Of a stretch of 64,000 nucleotides of DNA, positions 25,187-34,082 are shown piece after piece (the stretch's first letter is position 1; each line of letters opens with the position of its first letter). A model generated the notes under the pieces. That model searched no databases and was not told where the DNA came from. It worked only from the letters and a program-made list of their open reading frames with translations. A program made the position numbers and the translations under genes. Source of the DNA: SAR324 cluster bacterium (GTDB lineage: Bacteria; SAR324; NAC60-12); contig JANQJU010000088.1 of assembly GCA_028281495.1 (NCBI GenBank), forward strand, positions 1 to 64,000. Reading direction: 5' to 3'.

Positions 25187-26410
25187 ATGGCAAAAGAAAC
25201 TTCATCAAATGGAAAAAAAGGGAATGTGTCCTCGACCAGACCGCCAGTAAACGCCCGAATTTTTGGCTCAAAATTAGCGGAACGACTGCCTGTGAACGGA
25301 TTTGGCAATCTGTCGATGCCTCAAGAAAATTTGATCAGTGTTCCTGGAATTACGGAGCATTGGAAAGGCGAGGTGGAACGTCGCACACATGAAGTGAAAC
25401 ATTGGGGGGGACGCTCAATTCAACAACGGCTAATGGGACTAGTGCAGCGCAAAAAGACATCTTCTGCCTTTCAAGGAGCGGATTTGAAAGATAATGTCCA
25501 ATTGAAGGATCCCTTTGATGCCAAAGCACGGCTAAGCTTAGCACAGAAAATTGCCAAGAAAGACGTGGTGTCTTCTGATATCAATCGTAATATGCTGCTG
25601 CAAGCAACCGTTGCTTTGGAACAAGCGGAGGAACTGACCCCTGAAATGCTCACAAATTACCACAAAATCCAATCAGTCTATTTCACCCGTGTATTGAATC
25701 ACTGCATGGATCTTCGAAAGCAATTCCCCGACTTAGAATCCTTAGATACTGTTGATAAAATCCGCGTGAAAAATGCGAAACGTACCCAAGGAGCCATTCA
25801 AGAATATCAAGCTTACATTAAATCCGAATCCTCGAAAGCGCTTCAGGCACTGAAAATTCCCACACACAAATCCAAGATCGATTCACAAAAAAAGAAAAAT
25901 GAAGTGCTGCAAAGCTATATGAATGCAATCAAAGTATTGAAATTCTTTCCGTTGTGCCTTCCGATGACTCACAAACTGAGTCAGTTGGTGATCAAATTTG
26001 ATCCCAATCATCCCATCGGGTATTTTCTGCAAGCACGAGTGCACAAAGCGGAAGCAAAGTATCTGACAATCCAATTCACCAACGATTATAACGAAACTGT
26101 AGTCCGAAAACGGATCTTGGGGCATCTCAACCAAATGGTGCAATCTTATAAACTCGCAATGGACAAGATCTCAGGGAAATACGATGGGCTGCACTTGGAA
26201 TTGCTAGACGAATTCGTTTCGGCCGTCACAAAATTTTATTCTGATGTGAGCAAGATTATTGGGGCGAAGGCGAGTCCCCAATTTCTCTCAGGAACTTATA
26301 AAGTCTTGATGGCAGCTTCCAGCTCGGATGCTGCCGGTACCACGCGCATCGAAGAATTATTGAAAAAAACTCAAGGAGTGATGAATCAGTGGGGGGTGCC
26401 TGTCAACTGA
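25187..26410 (+). CDS. Protein of unknown function, 407 residues
   Basis: I do not recognise this protein. It has no signal peptide, membrane segment or enzyme motif. The first 70 residues are basic, Ser/Asn/Pro-rich and probably disordered. The remainder is strongly helical and Lys/Gln-rich, consistent with a helical-repeat or scaffold protein. A GAAGGGA sequence 8 bases upstream serves as ribosome site for ATG 25187. It is a single-gene unit, divergent from the kinase-ATPase-cyclase gene and convergent with the ferredoxin-NADP reductase gene (27 bases between stops). Its position makes a link to the kinase conceivable but nothing else supports it. Confidence 0.75.
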   Translation: MAKETSSNGKKGNVSSTRPPVNARIFGSKLAERLPVNGFGNLSMPQENLISVPGITEHWKGEVERRTHEVKHWGGRSIQQRLMGLVQRKKTSSAFQGADLKDNVQLKDPFDAKARLSLAQKIAKKDVVSSDINRNMLLQATVALEQAEELTPEMLTNYHKIQSVYFTRVLNHCMDLRKQFPDLESLDTVDKIRVKNAKRTQGAIQEYQAYIKSESSKALQALKIPTHKSKIDSQKKKNEVLQSYMNAIKVLKFFPLCLPMTHKLSQLVIKFDPNHPIGYFLQARVHKAEAKYLTIQFTNDYNETVVRKRILGHLNQMVQSYKLAMDKISGKYDGLHLELLDEFVSAVTKFYSDVSKIIGAKASPQFLSGTYKVLMAASSSDAAGTTRIEELLKKTQGVMNQWGVPVN

Positions 26411-26437
26411 CAGTTCGTGAATGATCAGGGGATGGCA

Positions 26438-27835
26438 CTATTTGCCAAGCGCTTCCAGCATTGCCTCAATAGTCGTAAATTTTTCGCGTGGTTTTCCTTT
26501 CTTTTGTCCCGCCTCGGTTTCTAACGAATCCAACTTTTGCCAATCTGAATAGGTCACGTACCGCACTTTTCTGCTACGTAACAAATCTTCAATAGCTTCT
26601 GGTCTGAATTTTTCGGAAGTTTCACTGGGACGTCCATTATAATCGTCGAGGAGGTGTTTGATAGTATCCAATGCATCGTGCTTATTGGTTCCAATCACAC
26701 CAGTCGGCCCACGTTTCGCCCACCCCACCACATATTCTCCTTCACACCATTCTTTGGTTTCCTGATCGATCACTCGGCCTTCTTGATTGGGAATAATCCC
26801 TTTCCAGTCGTCAAACGAGACATCTGGCAACGGCACTCCTAAATAGCCAATAGAACGAAACACCAAGTCGACGGGAAGGTCTTCGGTGCGTTCCGTTGCC
26901 TTGGCCCGAATGCGGCCGTCTTGTTCGATCAGATCGTTGTGGACTAACTTGAGTCCGGCCACCTGTCCGTCTTTACCATAAATTTCGACAGGAGAACGCT
27001 TGAACCATAGGTTGAGCTGACATGGCTTGTTACCCGGTTCATGTGGCATATGTTCCATCACCTCCATGTTATGAACGATGCACCGATCGTGAGTCGTATC
27101 GAGAACTGTTTGACTGGCCACATCCAATTCCAATTCAGATTTGGCAATCACGGTGTCTGTTTTTTCGAGATGCAGGAGTTCGCGCGCTTCCACTGGGGTG
27201 AAAGCAGCTTGTACCGGCCCCCGACGGGCGATGAGGTATATTTCTTCTACTTGATTGTGCTTCAAAGCTTGCCATGCATAATCCGCTATATCGGTTGCAG
27301 CAAGCTCTTCAGGGGTTTTGGCCAAAATGCGTCCCACATCCACGGCCACGTTCCCGACACCAATGATCGCGACTCGCTTCGCCGAGAGATCAAATTTCAG
27401 ATGTTGAAAATCGGGATGTCCATTGTACCATCCCACAAATTCAGTGGCCGAATGACTCCCCTTCAGATCTTCGCCGGGAATACCCATTTGCCGATCAGTT
27501 TGTGCTCCGACGGCATAGACCACACAATCGTAATGCTGGAACAACTCTTGTTTGGTAACATCTTTTCCAAATTCCACGTTCCCCCAGAATCGAAAATGGG
27601 GTTTCAAAGCCGTTCTTTCATAGGTTTTACAAACCGCTTTGACCGGTTGGTGATCAGGAGCGACTCCCCCACGGACCAGACCGAACGGAGTGGGCAAGCG
27701 ATCAAACATGTCCACTTCGACCGAAACGACTTTTTGTTTCAAAAGACCTCCAGCGGCGTAAAACCCGGCAGGTCCGGAGCCGATGATTGCAATTCGCAAA
27801 GGTCGCTGTTCTGTCCCAATCGTTTGTTGTTCCAT
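26438..27835 (-). CDS. Ferredoxin/adrenodoxin-type NADP+ reductase (FprA-like)
   Basis: A 465-residue flavoprotein of the adrenodoxin-reductase/FprA type. The FAD motif GSGPAG (19-24) and the segment PTPFGLVRGGVAPDH are characteristic of this family, and the NADP-binding motif GVGNVAVDVGR comes near residue 160. The C-terminal GWAKRGPTGVIGTNK also matches. It transfers electrons between NADPH and ferredoxin in the cytoplasm. No ferredoxin gene is adjacent. The start is ATG 27835 with a GGGGGA ribosome site. It lies upstream of nothing obvious; the next minus-strand gene on the right is trpA, 105 bases away. Confidence 0.92.
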   Translation of the reverse strand: MEQQTIGTEQRPLRIAIIGSGPAGFYAAGGLLKQKVVSVEVDMFDRLPTPFGLVRGGVAPDHQPVKAVCKTYERTALKPHFRFWGNVEFGKDVTKQELFQHYDCVVYAVGAQTDRQMGIPGEDLKGSHSATEFVGWYNGHPDFQHLKFDLSAKRVAIIGVGNVAVDVGRILAKTPEELAATDIADYAWQALKHNQVEEIYLIARRGPVQAAFTPVEARELLHLEKTDTVIAKSELELDVASQTVLDTTHDRCIVHNMEVMEHMPHEPGNKPCQLNLWFKRSPVEIYGKDGQVAGLKLVHNDLIEQDGRIRAKATERTEDLPVDLVFRSIGYLGVPLPDVSFDDWKGIIPNQEGRVIDQETKEWCEGEYVVGWAKRGPTGVIGTNKHDALDTIKHLLDDYNGRPSETSEKFRPEAIEDLLRSRKVRYVTYSDWQKLDSLETEAGQKKGKPREKFTTIEAMLEALGK

Positions 27836-27940
27836 AGGTTCATCCCCCGAATGTGTTTAATTTTATTTTTAAAATCGTGAACGCATATTTCAGACTAGTG
27901 CTTGAATTCATGTTTCGTGAGCGACAGATTTCCCGACGGT

Positions 27941-28717
27941 TCATTTGCAGCTGGCTACCAATTCACGCATCCGTTCACGGTAACCTTCAAGCCCTTCGGA
28001 TTCCCAAACTTTCAAAAGCGCCGATCCTACAATGGCAATTTCAACCATCCCGTGAAGCTTTTCCAGATCTGTACCATGTGAGAGTCCAAATCCTAATGCC
28101 AGAGGCATTTTAGTGTGTTGACGACATCGCTGAATAAAAGTTTCCACTGATTCGGTCAGCTGTGTTTTGGCCCCAGTGACCCCTTTACGAGCCACGCAAT
28201 AAGCAAATCCGTTCACTTTGGATAGAAGGAGTCGCAACCGTTCGTCGGTGTTGGTAGGAGCGCACAAGATGATTGGAGCCAAATCATGGTCCTGGCTTTG
28301 TTGGAACAAGTCACCAAATTCTTCTATAGGGAGATCTGGAATAATGAACCCGCTGCCTCCATTGCTTTTCAAAGCTTTGCAGAACGTTTCATGACCCATC
28401 ATGAATGCATTGTTGTAATACCCCATCATTAAAATGGCGAAGTCGAAACGCTCTGTCGCTTTCTTCATGAAATCGAAATAGATTTGCTGAGTGATACCAT
28501 TTTTGAGGGCTTCATGATTAGCTTTCGCAAACAAGGGGCCGTCGGCAATGGGTTCACTGAAAGGCATTTGCAACTCCACTAGATCCACTCCCATCTCTTG
28601 CATGGTTTCCAGCATTTGCCAGTTCTCCTCCAAGGACGGGTAGCCAACAACGGCATGGGTCATCAACAGGAGCTTTTTGTGTTGGAGTCTTTCTTGGATA
28701 TAGTTGTCGAGATTCAT
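27941..28717 (-). CDS. trpA: Tryptophan synthase alpha chain
   Basis: A 258-residue TIM-barrel enzyme that cleaves indole-3-glycerol phosphate to indole and glyceraldehyde-3-phosphate, passing indole to TrpB. The catalytic Glu49 and Asp59 are visible in VELQMPFSEPIADGP. This variant (ELQMPFSEP rather than the more common ELGVPFSDP) is a recognised alternative. The start at ATG 28717 is set by an ATGA overlap with the trpB stop; a longer frame reaching 28753 would overlap trpB by 40 bases and is less likely. The other trp genes are not in the window. Confidence 0.95.
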   Translation of the reverse strand: MNLDNYIQERLQHKKLLLMTHAVVGYPSLEENWQMLETMQEMGVDLVELQMPFSEPIADGPLFAKANHEALKNGITQQIYFDFMKKATERFDFAILMMGYYNNAFMMGHETFCKALKSNGGSGFIIPDLPIEEFGDLFQQSQDHDLAPIILCAPTNTDERLRLLLSKVNGFAYCVARKGVTGAKTQLTESVETFIQRCRQHTKMPLALGFGLSHGTDLEKLHGMVEIAIVGSALLKVWESEGLEGYRERMRELVASCK

Positions 28718-29952
28718 AAGCTTTCTGCCTTTCTTTTGATAAATTCCTTCCATTTTTCGTCACCAATGGCTTCGGCAATATTAAAAATGTCTTTATCACC
28801 TCGACCTGACAAATTGAATAAGATGATTTCGTCTGGATTCATTGTTGGAGCTTCTTTCAAGATCGTGACCAAGGCATGGGTGCTTTCTAATGCTGGAATG
28901 ATCCCTTCAGTACGGATCAGCTGCTTGGCTGCTGCCACCACCTCATCATCGGTGGCGTTTTCAAAACGAACTCGTTTAAGGTCATATAGATAACTCAAGA
29001 TGGGACTGACACCAGTATAATCCAATCCCGCAGCAACGGAGTGAGTGAGATTCATTTGCCCCTCAACATTTTGAACAAAATACGTTTTGTAACCTTGCGC
29101 CACCCCCACTTTCCCTATACCCATCCGAACAGCATGTTCTCCCGAAAGAACTCCGTGACCGCCTGCCTCGACCCCGATGAGTTCGACTTCTGTATGGTCC
29201 AGAAAGGGCAAAAACATGCCTGTTGCATTGGAGCCGCCTCCTACACACGCATACACGTGGTCGGGCATACGACCTGTCAGTTTGTTCATCTGTTCAACGC
29301 TTTCTTCGCCAATCAATGACTGAAACCACGCTACCATCTGAGGAAAAGGGTGGGCACCGCATGCCGTCCCTAAAACATAGTGAGTGGTTTCCATAGAAGC
29401 CGCCCAGTCTCGCATGGCTTCATTGATAGCGTCTTTTAAAGTCGCAGTACCGTCGTTGACCGGCACGACAGTCGCCCCAAGTTGTTCCATCCAAAACACG
29501 TTGGGGCGTTGACGTTCCACATCAACGGCTCCCATGTAAATGGTACATTCCAGTCCTAAGCGAGCTGCCATCGTCGCTGTGGCCACTCCATGTTGCCCAG
29601 CCCCCGTTTCGGCAATCACACGTGTCTTTCCCATGCGTTTCACAAGCAAGCCTTGTCCCATCACATTGTTGGCTTTGTGAGCCCCTGTATGGTTTAGATC
29701 TTCTCGTTTGCAATAGATTTTGGCCCCTCCTAGCTGTTTTGAAAGATTTTCCAATGGGGAGATTGGAGTCGGCCGGCAAGAATAAGTTTGCATGACTTCC
29801 ACATAATCCCGCCAAAAGCTTGGGTCTTCGTAGGCCTCCTGAAAGGCGGAGGTGAGTTCATCCAAGGTGGTTTTTAAAATTTCCGGAACAAACGCTCCGC
29901 CGTACGGTCCGTAATAACCCGGACGCTCAAATTCAAATAATTCCTTACGCAT
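28714..29952 (-). CDS. trpB: Tryptophan synthase beta chain
   Basis: A 412-residue PLP enzyme condensing indole with serine. The PLP lysine is K93 in HTGAHKANN, the phosphate-binding loop is GGGSNA, and GAGQHGVATA is intact. Length and motifs are of the TrpB1 type that works with TrpA. It is coupled to trpA by a four-base overlap. The 240 bases upstream, toward the divergent ABC ATPase gene, show no leader peptide rich in Trp codons and no convincing attenuator, so regulation is unclear. Confidence 0.97.
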   Translation of the reverse strand: MRKELFEFERPGYYGPYGGAFVPEILKTTLDELTSAFQEAYEDPSFWRDYVEVMQTYSCRPTPISPLENLSKQLGGAKIYCKREDLNHTGAHKANNVMGQGLLVKRMGKTRVIAETGAGQHGVATATMAARLGLECTIYMGAVDVERQRPNVFWMEQLGATVVPVNDGTATLKDAINEAMRDWAASMETTHYVLGTACGAHPFPQMVAWFQSLIGEESVEQMNKLTGRMPDHVYACVGGGSNATGMFLPFLDHTEVELIGVEAGGHGVLSGEHAVRMGIGKVGVAQGYKTYFVQNVEGQMNLTHSVAAGLDYTGVSPILSYLYDLKRVRFENATDDEVVAAAKQLIRTEGIIPALESTHALVTILKEAPTMNPDEIILFNLSGRGDKDIFNIAEAIGDEKWKEFIKRKAESL

Positions 29953-30191
29953 AGTACCTACTAGACTGGGGTTATGAGTTTGCCGCGAACGACTTGAAAT
30001 TCAAGATTCTCCCGATTGGACTGGGTCTGTTCGGTTGCGGTGAGTGACACGAAATTCAGGATAATTCAGTTGGCCGGAGTTACAAGAGGATTTCTCTTGC
30101 CCCGCAACGAGGGCCTTTGCTAGTTTTGTCACACAAGAGAACAACGTGGCTTCAAATCGTTTTGAAAATCGACTTCTGAGGAGTGAGCAAT

Positions 30192-31286
30192 ATGGCTTCA
30201 GTATCATTGAATCAGTTAGTAAAACGGTATGGAAAGACCGTTATTGTTAAGAAAATCGATTTAGAAATTCAAGATGGTGAATTCATTGTTTTGGTTGGAC
30301 CGTCAGGCTGTGGTAAGTCCACCATCCTGCGGATGATTGCCGGCTTAGAAAAAATTTCAGATGGCACGTTATCTTTTGGAGGAACTGTGGTCAACGACCT
30401 GAGTCCAAAAGAGCGGAAAGCATCCATGGTGTTTCAGAATTATGCACTCTACCCCCATATGACCGTTTACGAAAACATGGCATTTGGTTTGAAAGTCAGT
30501 CACGAGGATCCTCGAAAAATCGACAAGTATGTGCGTGAGGCAGCAGATGTTTTGGAACTAGACAATTTGTTGGAACGTTATCCCGCCAACCTTTCAGGTG
30601 GACAACGCCAACGGGTTGCAATGGGGCGAGCCATCGTGCGCCAACCCTCCGTATTTTTATTCGATGAGCCTCTTTCTAATTTGGATGCCCAGCTTCGTAC
30701 CCTGATGCGCCTGACAATCAAAAAACTGCATCAACGTCTTGAAACAACGATGGTTTATGTGACCCACGATCAAGTGGAAGCCATGACACTGGCAGACCGA
30801 ATCGTCATTCTAAAAGAAGGAAATATATTACAGGTCGGATCTCCCACAGATGTTTATACTCATCCCCAAAATACCTTTGTTGCAACCTTCATCGGCAGCC
30901 CGCAAATGAACCTTCTTCCTGCGACGGTGCAGCGGGTTGGAGCCGTTGCCACACTGGATGCTCAAGGTGTGGAATTCATCATTCCTTCTCATATCAAAAC
31001 GCCGCTGGCTCATGGGCACCAGGTGTTTGTCGGTATCCGCCCTAATGAGATTGTGATTGCCGAAGAAGGAGATGGCATATCTGATGATTATAAATTTGAA
31101 GGCAAGATTCGCTTTGTAGAAATTCTGGGAATGAAGTCGATTTTGCAACTGAGTGTAGGGGATAACAACATGGAGGCATTGGTGGATGGACAATTTACAC
31201 AACACGAAGGTCAAACTTTAAAGTTTGCCTTCGAGCCACAACACATGCATCTATTCGATATCGCGACAGAGCAAGCCATTCCTTGA
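30192..31286 (+). CDS. ABC transporter ATPase, UgpC/MalK type
   Basis: A 364-residue ATPase of sugar and glycerol-phosphate importers. Walker A is GPSGCGKS (36-43), the signature is LSGGQ (about 134), Walker B is FLFDEPLSNLD, and the H-loop is YVTHDQ. A C-terminal TOBE/OB regulatory region of about 120 residues is present. It would power a carbohydrate importer in the inner membrane. No permease or binding-protein gene is adjacent, so it may serve transporters encoded elsewhere, as MsiK-type ATPases do. GAGGAG (30178-30183) 8 bases before ATG 30192 sets the start in preference to an upstream GTG. Confidence 0.92.
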   Translation: MASVSLNQLVKRYGKTVIVKKIDLEIQDGEFIVLVGPSGCGKSTILRMIAGLEKISDGTLSFGGTVVNDLSPKERKASMVFQNYALYPHMTVYENMAFGLKVSHEDPRKIDKYVREAADVLELDNLLERYPANLSGGQRQRVAMGRAIVRQPSVFLFDEPLSNLDAQLRTLMRLTIKKLHQRLETTMVYVTHDQVEAMTLADRIVILKEGNILQVGSPTDVYTHPQNTFVATFIGSPQMNLLPATVQRVGAVATLDAQGVEFIIPSHIKTPLAHGHQVFVGIRPNEIVIAEEGDGISDDYKFEGKIRFVEILGMKSILQLSVGDNNMEALVDGQFTQHEGQTLKFAFEPQHMHLFDIATEQAIP

Positions 31287-31346
31287 TTGGAGCAAAAATA
31301 AAAGAGATAGAAAGTTCAAAGTTAAATTACTCGCAAGGGGGAGAGA

Positions 31347-32249
31347 TCAATGTGGATCGCGAGAATCTTTTTTGCGTAGATATTTGACCATTCTAATGAA
31401 GTTTCCTGGCTCTCGCCAAACCACTTCATCCATATAGTGCCTGATAAAAAAGATTCCACGCCCACTTACCAACAAATTGTTCGCTTGTTGAAAGTCCGGT
31501 AGGCTGCTGAAATCAAAACCTTTTCCTTCATCTTCAATTTCAAACACAACCTTTTCCAAATCGACTTGATAGGCAATTCGTACTTGCCTCTGTCCAAATT
31601 CCAGATCGGCCTCACGCTTCTGGATCATCTCATCAAACTTTTCAAAAGATTCTTCTTTGAGGTCCGAAGACACTTCAAGATTGCCATGAACAATGGCATT
31701 GGAGAGCGCCTCTTGAACCGAAAGAAGCACATGGAAGGTATTGAGATTGTGTCGCTGAAACAAAGGCTCGAAGTGATGGTTGAAGCGGGCAATCACACTT
31801 GGCAAATATTTGATTTGGCTTGGAATTCGGATTTGTAGTTCTTCATCGTAAAACAAACGCGTTTCTTTTTCTTTTTCCGCTGCTGAAATCAGTCCTTCGA
31901 TTCGTGAGATTGTCGAAAATAAAAGATCCAACCCAAATGGTTTGACCAAGAAATCAAATGCTTCCAGTCTCAACGCTTGTACCACGGCCTGGAGGTCTTC
32001 ATGCCCACTCATAACGATAACCGGAACTTCATGTCCTTCCTCGCGGATTCGTTTTAAAAGACCGAGTCCATCAAGCTCTGGCATTCGAATATCAGTGAGA
32101 ATGATATCTGTGTTGGCAGTGTCGGAAGAAAACCAATCCCAGGCCTCGCGTCCGTTCCGACTTAGTTTGACGTTATGACCAAAAGCCGTCAAACGTTCTT
32201 CCAATTCTTCTTGAATGTCCAAATCATCTTCAGCAATAAGGATGCGCAT
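31347..32249 (-). CDS. Response regulator fused to an RsbW-like ATPase (anti-sigma-type kinase) domain
   Basis: A 300-residue protein. The receiver domain (1-120) has the acidic pair EDD (7-9), phospho-acceptor D53 in TDIRMP, a switch Ser in VMSGH and Lys in VKPF. A linker leads to a HATPase_c_2 domain (about 165-295) with VQEALSNAIVHG and EDEGKGFDF boxes, as in RsbW/SpoIIAB anti-sigma kinases. Phosphorylation would gate the ATPase domain. It is the last gene of the four-gene signalling operon: the upstream kinase stop is 8 bases from ATG 32249 (an overlapping GTG at 32258 is an alternative). No STAS antagonist or sigma factor is nearby. Confidence 0.9.
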   Translation of the reverse strand: MRILIAEDDLDIQEELEERLTAFGHNVKLSRNGREAWDWFSSDTANTDIILTDIRMPELDGLGLLKRIREEGHEVPVIVMSGHEDLQAVVQALRLEAFDFLVKPFGLDLLFSTISRIEGLISAAEKEKETRLFYDEELQIRIPSQIKYLPSVIARFNHHFEPLFQRHNLNTFHVLLSVQEALSNAIVHGNLEVSSDLKEESFEKFDEMIQKREADLEFGQRQVRIAYQVDLEKVVFEIEDEGKGFDFSSLPDFQQANNLLVSGRGIFFIRHYMDEVVWREPGNFIRMVKYLRKKDSRDPH

Positions 32250-32257
32250 GATGCTCA

Positions 32258-33580
32258 CTATTTTTTTGGAGGTTGTGAGAGAGGGAGTTCCATCTTAAAT
32301 GTACTGCCATGACCCTCCTGACTTTCTACGGACAAACGCCCTCTATGTTCTTGAATAATATTGTAACTGATAGAAAGACCCAAGCCAGTGCCCTCCCCAA
32401 CTTCCTTTGTAGTGAAAAAAGGATCAAAAACTTTAGGCAAGTTTTCTTCGCTGATACCGATGCCGTTATCTTCAATTTCTATAAAAACACAATCTTCTTG
32501 CTGGTAGGCCCGGACCGTTAATTGTTTGGTCGGGGTGCTTTCCAGAGCATCTCGGGCATTGCCAATCAAGTTGGTTAAAACTTGCTCCAGTTGGATAGAA
32601 TTGCAGAGAACTTCAGGTAGATCCTTTGCAATATCCTGATGGATCTGAATACCTCGAACTGGCAACTGTTCATTAAAAAGTAGGAACGCTTCCTCGATTA
32701 TGGTGTGGATCGACGCATATTTGTATTCGGCGGTGGATTTACGACCAAAGCTTCGAAGATGACTCGTGATGGTAGCAATCCGATCCACGAGTTGAATGAT
32801 TTTTTTCACTTTCTTATTGGGGTCGATTTGTAACCCGTGTTTCCAATCGTGGAGCAATCCTTCTGCTTTCAGTCGAATACTCGTAAGCGGTTGATTCACT
32901 TCATGCGCAATCCCCATCGCCATCTCTCCCAGAGAAGCCAATTTGGCCGCCTGTACCAATTGGGTCTGAGTGTTTTTGAGGTCGTTATGAGCAGAAATCA
33001 AATCTTCGTTAAAACGTCGGATTTTTTCTTCGGCTCTTTTACGTTCCTGCACCTCCTCTTGCAGTTCTTGTAGCGTTTGTTCTAAACGCCGATTGGTTGC
33101 TTCGAACTGCTTCGCTTTGTGAGTGGTCATATTGAGCTTCTCAGTCAAGATTTTGGCAAACAACCGATAGAGAATGTTTTGTAAATCTTCTGCATTCAAA
33201 TCGGTGTATTGACCGACATCCCTGGAACGTAGGCTGAAGAGGTTCACATCCGTATCTGCTTTACAAGTGGCTGAGGTGGTCTGATTGCTAATGATGCTCA
33301 TTTCTCCAAAGATATCTCCTATTCTCCTCAATTTTAGAATCAGTTCCCCCCCAGCGTACACGGCAACTGTTCCTCGAATGAGGAAATATACACGATCATT
33401 GAGCTGGCCTTCTACGAGAATATCCGTGCCTTCCGGAATGTGCTTGATGTCCGATAGTGGCACCAACTTTTGCAACGTCTCTTCTGGCAAAAAGCCAAAC
33501 AATCGGGATTCCCGAAGATAGTTGAGGATAGCCACGTTCTCGTCAAAAAGTTTCTGATGGGCCGTTTCAGACGTCGACAT
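32258..33580 (-). CDS. Histidine kinase with N-terminal cyclic-nucleotide-binding-like domain
   Basis: A 440-residue soluble sensor kinase. It has a cNMP-binding-like beta barrel (about 20-135), a coiled coil (about 155-210), HisKA with phospho-acceptor H226 in IAHEVNQPL, and HATPase_c with N box NLIGNARDAL and G boxes DNGIGI and GTGLGLS. The sensor keeps the Gly-Glu of the phosphate-binding cassette (G92, E93), but the Arg that normally contacts the cyclic phosphate is replaced (T102 by eye alignment), so ligand binding is doubtful. It lies 24 bases downstream of a receiver gene and directly upstream of the receiver-RsbW fusion, a likely target. Confidence 0.92.
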   Translation of the reverse strand: MSTSETAHQKLFDENVAILNYLRESRLFGFLPEETLQKLVPLSDIKHIPEGTDILVEGQLNDRVYFLIRGTVAVYAGGELILKLRRIGDIFGEMSIISNQTTSATCKADTDVNLFSLRSRDVGQYTDLNAEDLQNILYRLFAKILTEKLNMTTHKAKQFEATNRRLEQTLQELQEEVQERKRAEEKIRRFNEDLISAHNDLKNTQTQLVQAAKLASLGEMAMGIAHEVNQPLTSIRLKAEGLLHDWKHGLQIDPNKKVKKIIQLVDRIATITSHLRSFGRKSTAEYKYASIHTIIEEAFLLFNEQLPVRGIQIHQDIAKDLPEVLCNSIQLEQVLTNLIGNARDALESTPTKQLTVRAYQQEDCVFIEIEDNGIGISEENLPKVFDPFFTTKEVGEGTGLGLSISYNIIQEHRGRLSVESQEGHGSTFKMELPLSQPPKK

Positions 33581-33604
33581 AAGAAAATTTTGCTGCGGTG
33601 TTGG

Positions 33605-34057
33605 TTAGCGATTGGGCAATTTTACGAGATGAAACCAATAGTATTCGAGGGTTTCAATCATTTTGCTGAATTCCCTCAAGTCCATTGGCTTCGTGACATA
33701 ACAGTTCACATGGGCTTGATAACAAGTGTTTATGTCGTCTCTGGATTGAGAAGTGGTTAGCATGACCACAGGGATGTGTTTCAATTGTTCGTCATTTTTG
33801 AGATCAGCCAAAACCTCCTTGCCGCTTTTCTTGGGGAGGTTGAGGTCTAATAGGATTAGATCGGGTTTCGGTTTCCCTGCATAGACCCCCTCTTCCCGAA
33901 GATAAGACATCGCCGCTTCTCCATCTTGCACTGTCTCCAAAATGACACTTGAATTGATTTTTTTGAATGCACGCTGGGTGAGTCGAATATCCGCCAGATT
34001 ATCCTCTACCAGCAGTAAGGTCAGCGGATTTGGGTTGTCTTCTTGAGGTAATTCCAT
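33605..34057 (-). CDS. Single-domain response regulator (Rcp1-like)
   Basis: A 150-residue receiver with no output domain. It has the acidic residues VEDN (18-19 region), phospho-acceptor D71 in LLLDLNLPKKSG, the switch Thr in MLTTS and Lys in VTKPMD. The LPKKSG sequence and the C-terminal aromatic helix are typical of Rcp1-type receivers paired with bacteriophytochrome-like kinases. The PAS kinase 25 bases upstream in the same operon is the obvious partner. It may shuttle phosphate to the downstream kinase or receiver fusion, or act by protein contact. Confidence 0.93.
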   Translation of the reverse strand: MELPQEDNPNPLTLLLVEDNLADIRLTQRAFKKINSSVILETVQDGEAAMSYLREEGVYAGKPKPDLILLDLNLPKKSGKEVLADLKNDEQLKHIPVVMLTTSQSRDDINTCYQAHVNCYVTKPMDLREFSKMIETLEYYWFHLVKLPNR

Positions 34058-34082
34058 TGGAGTTTTTAGTAGCTAGTAGAGT

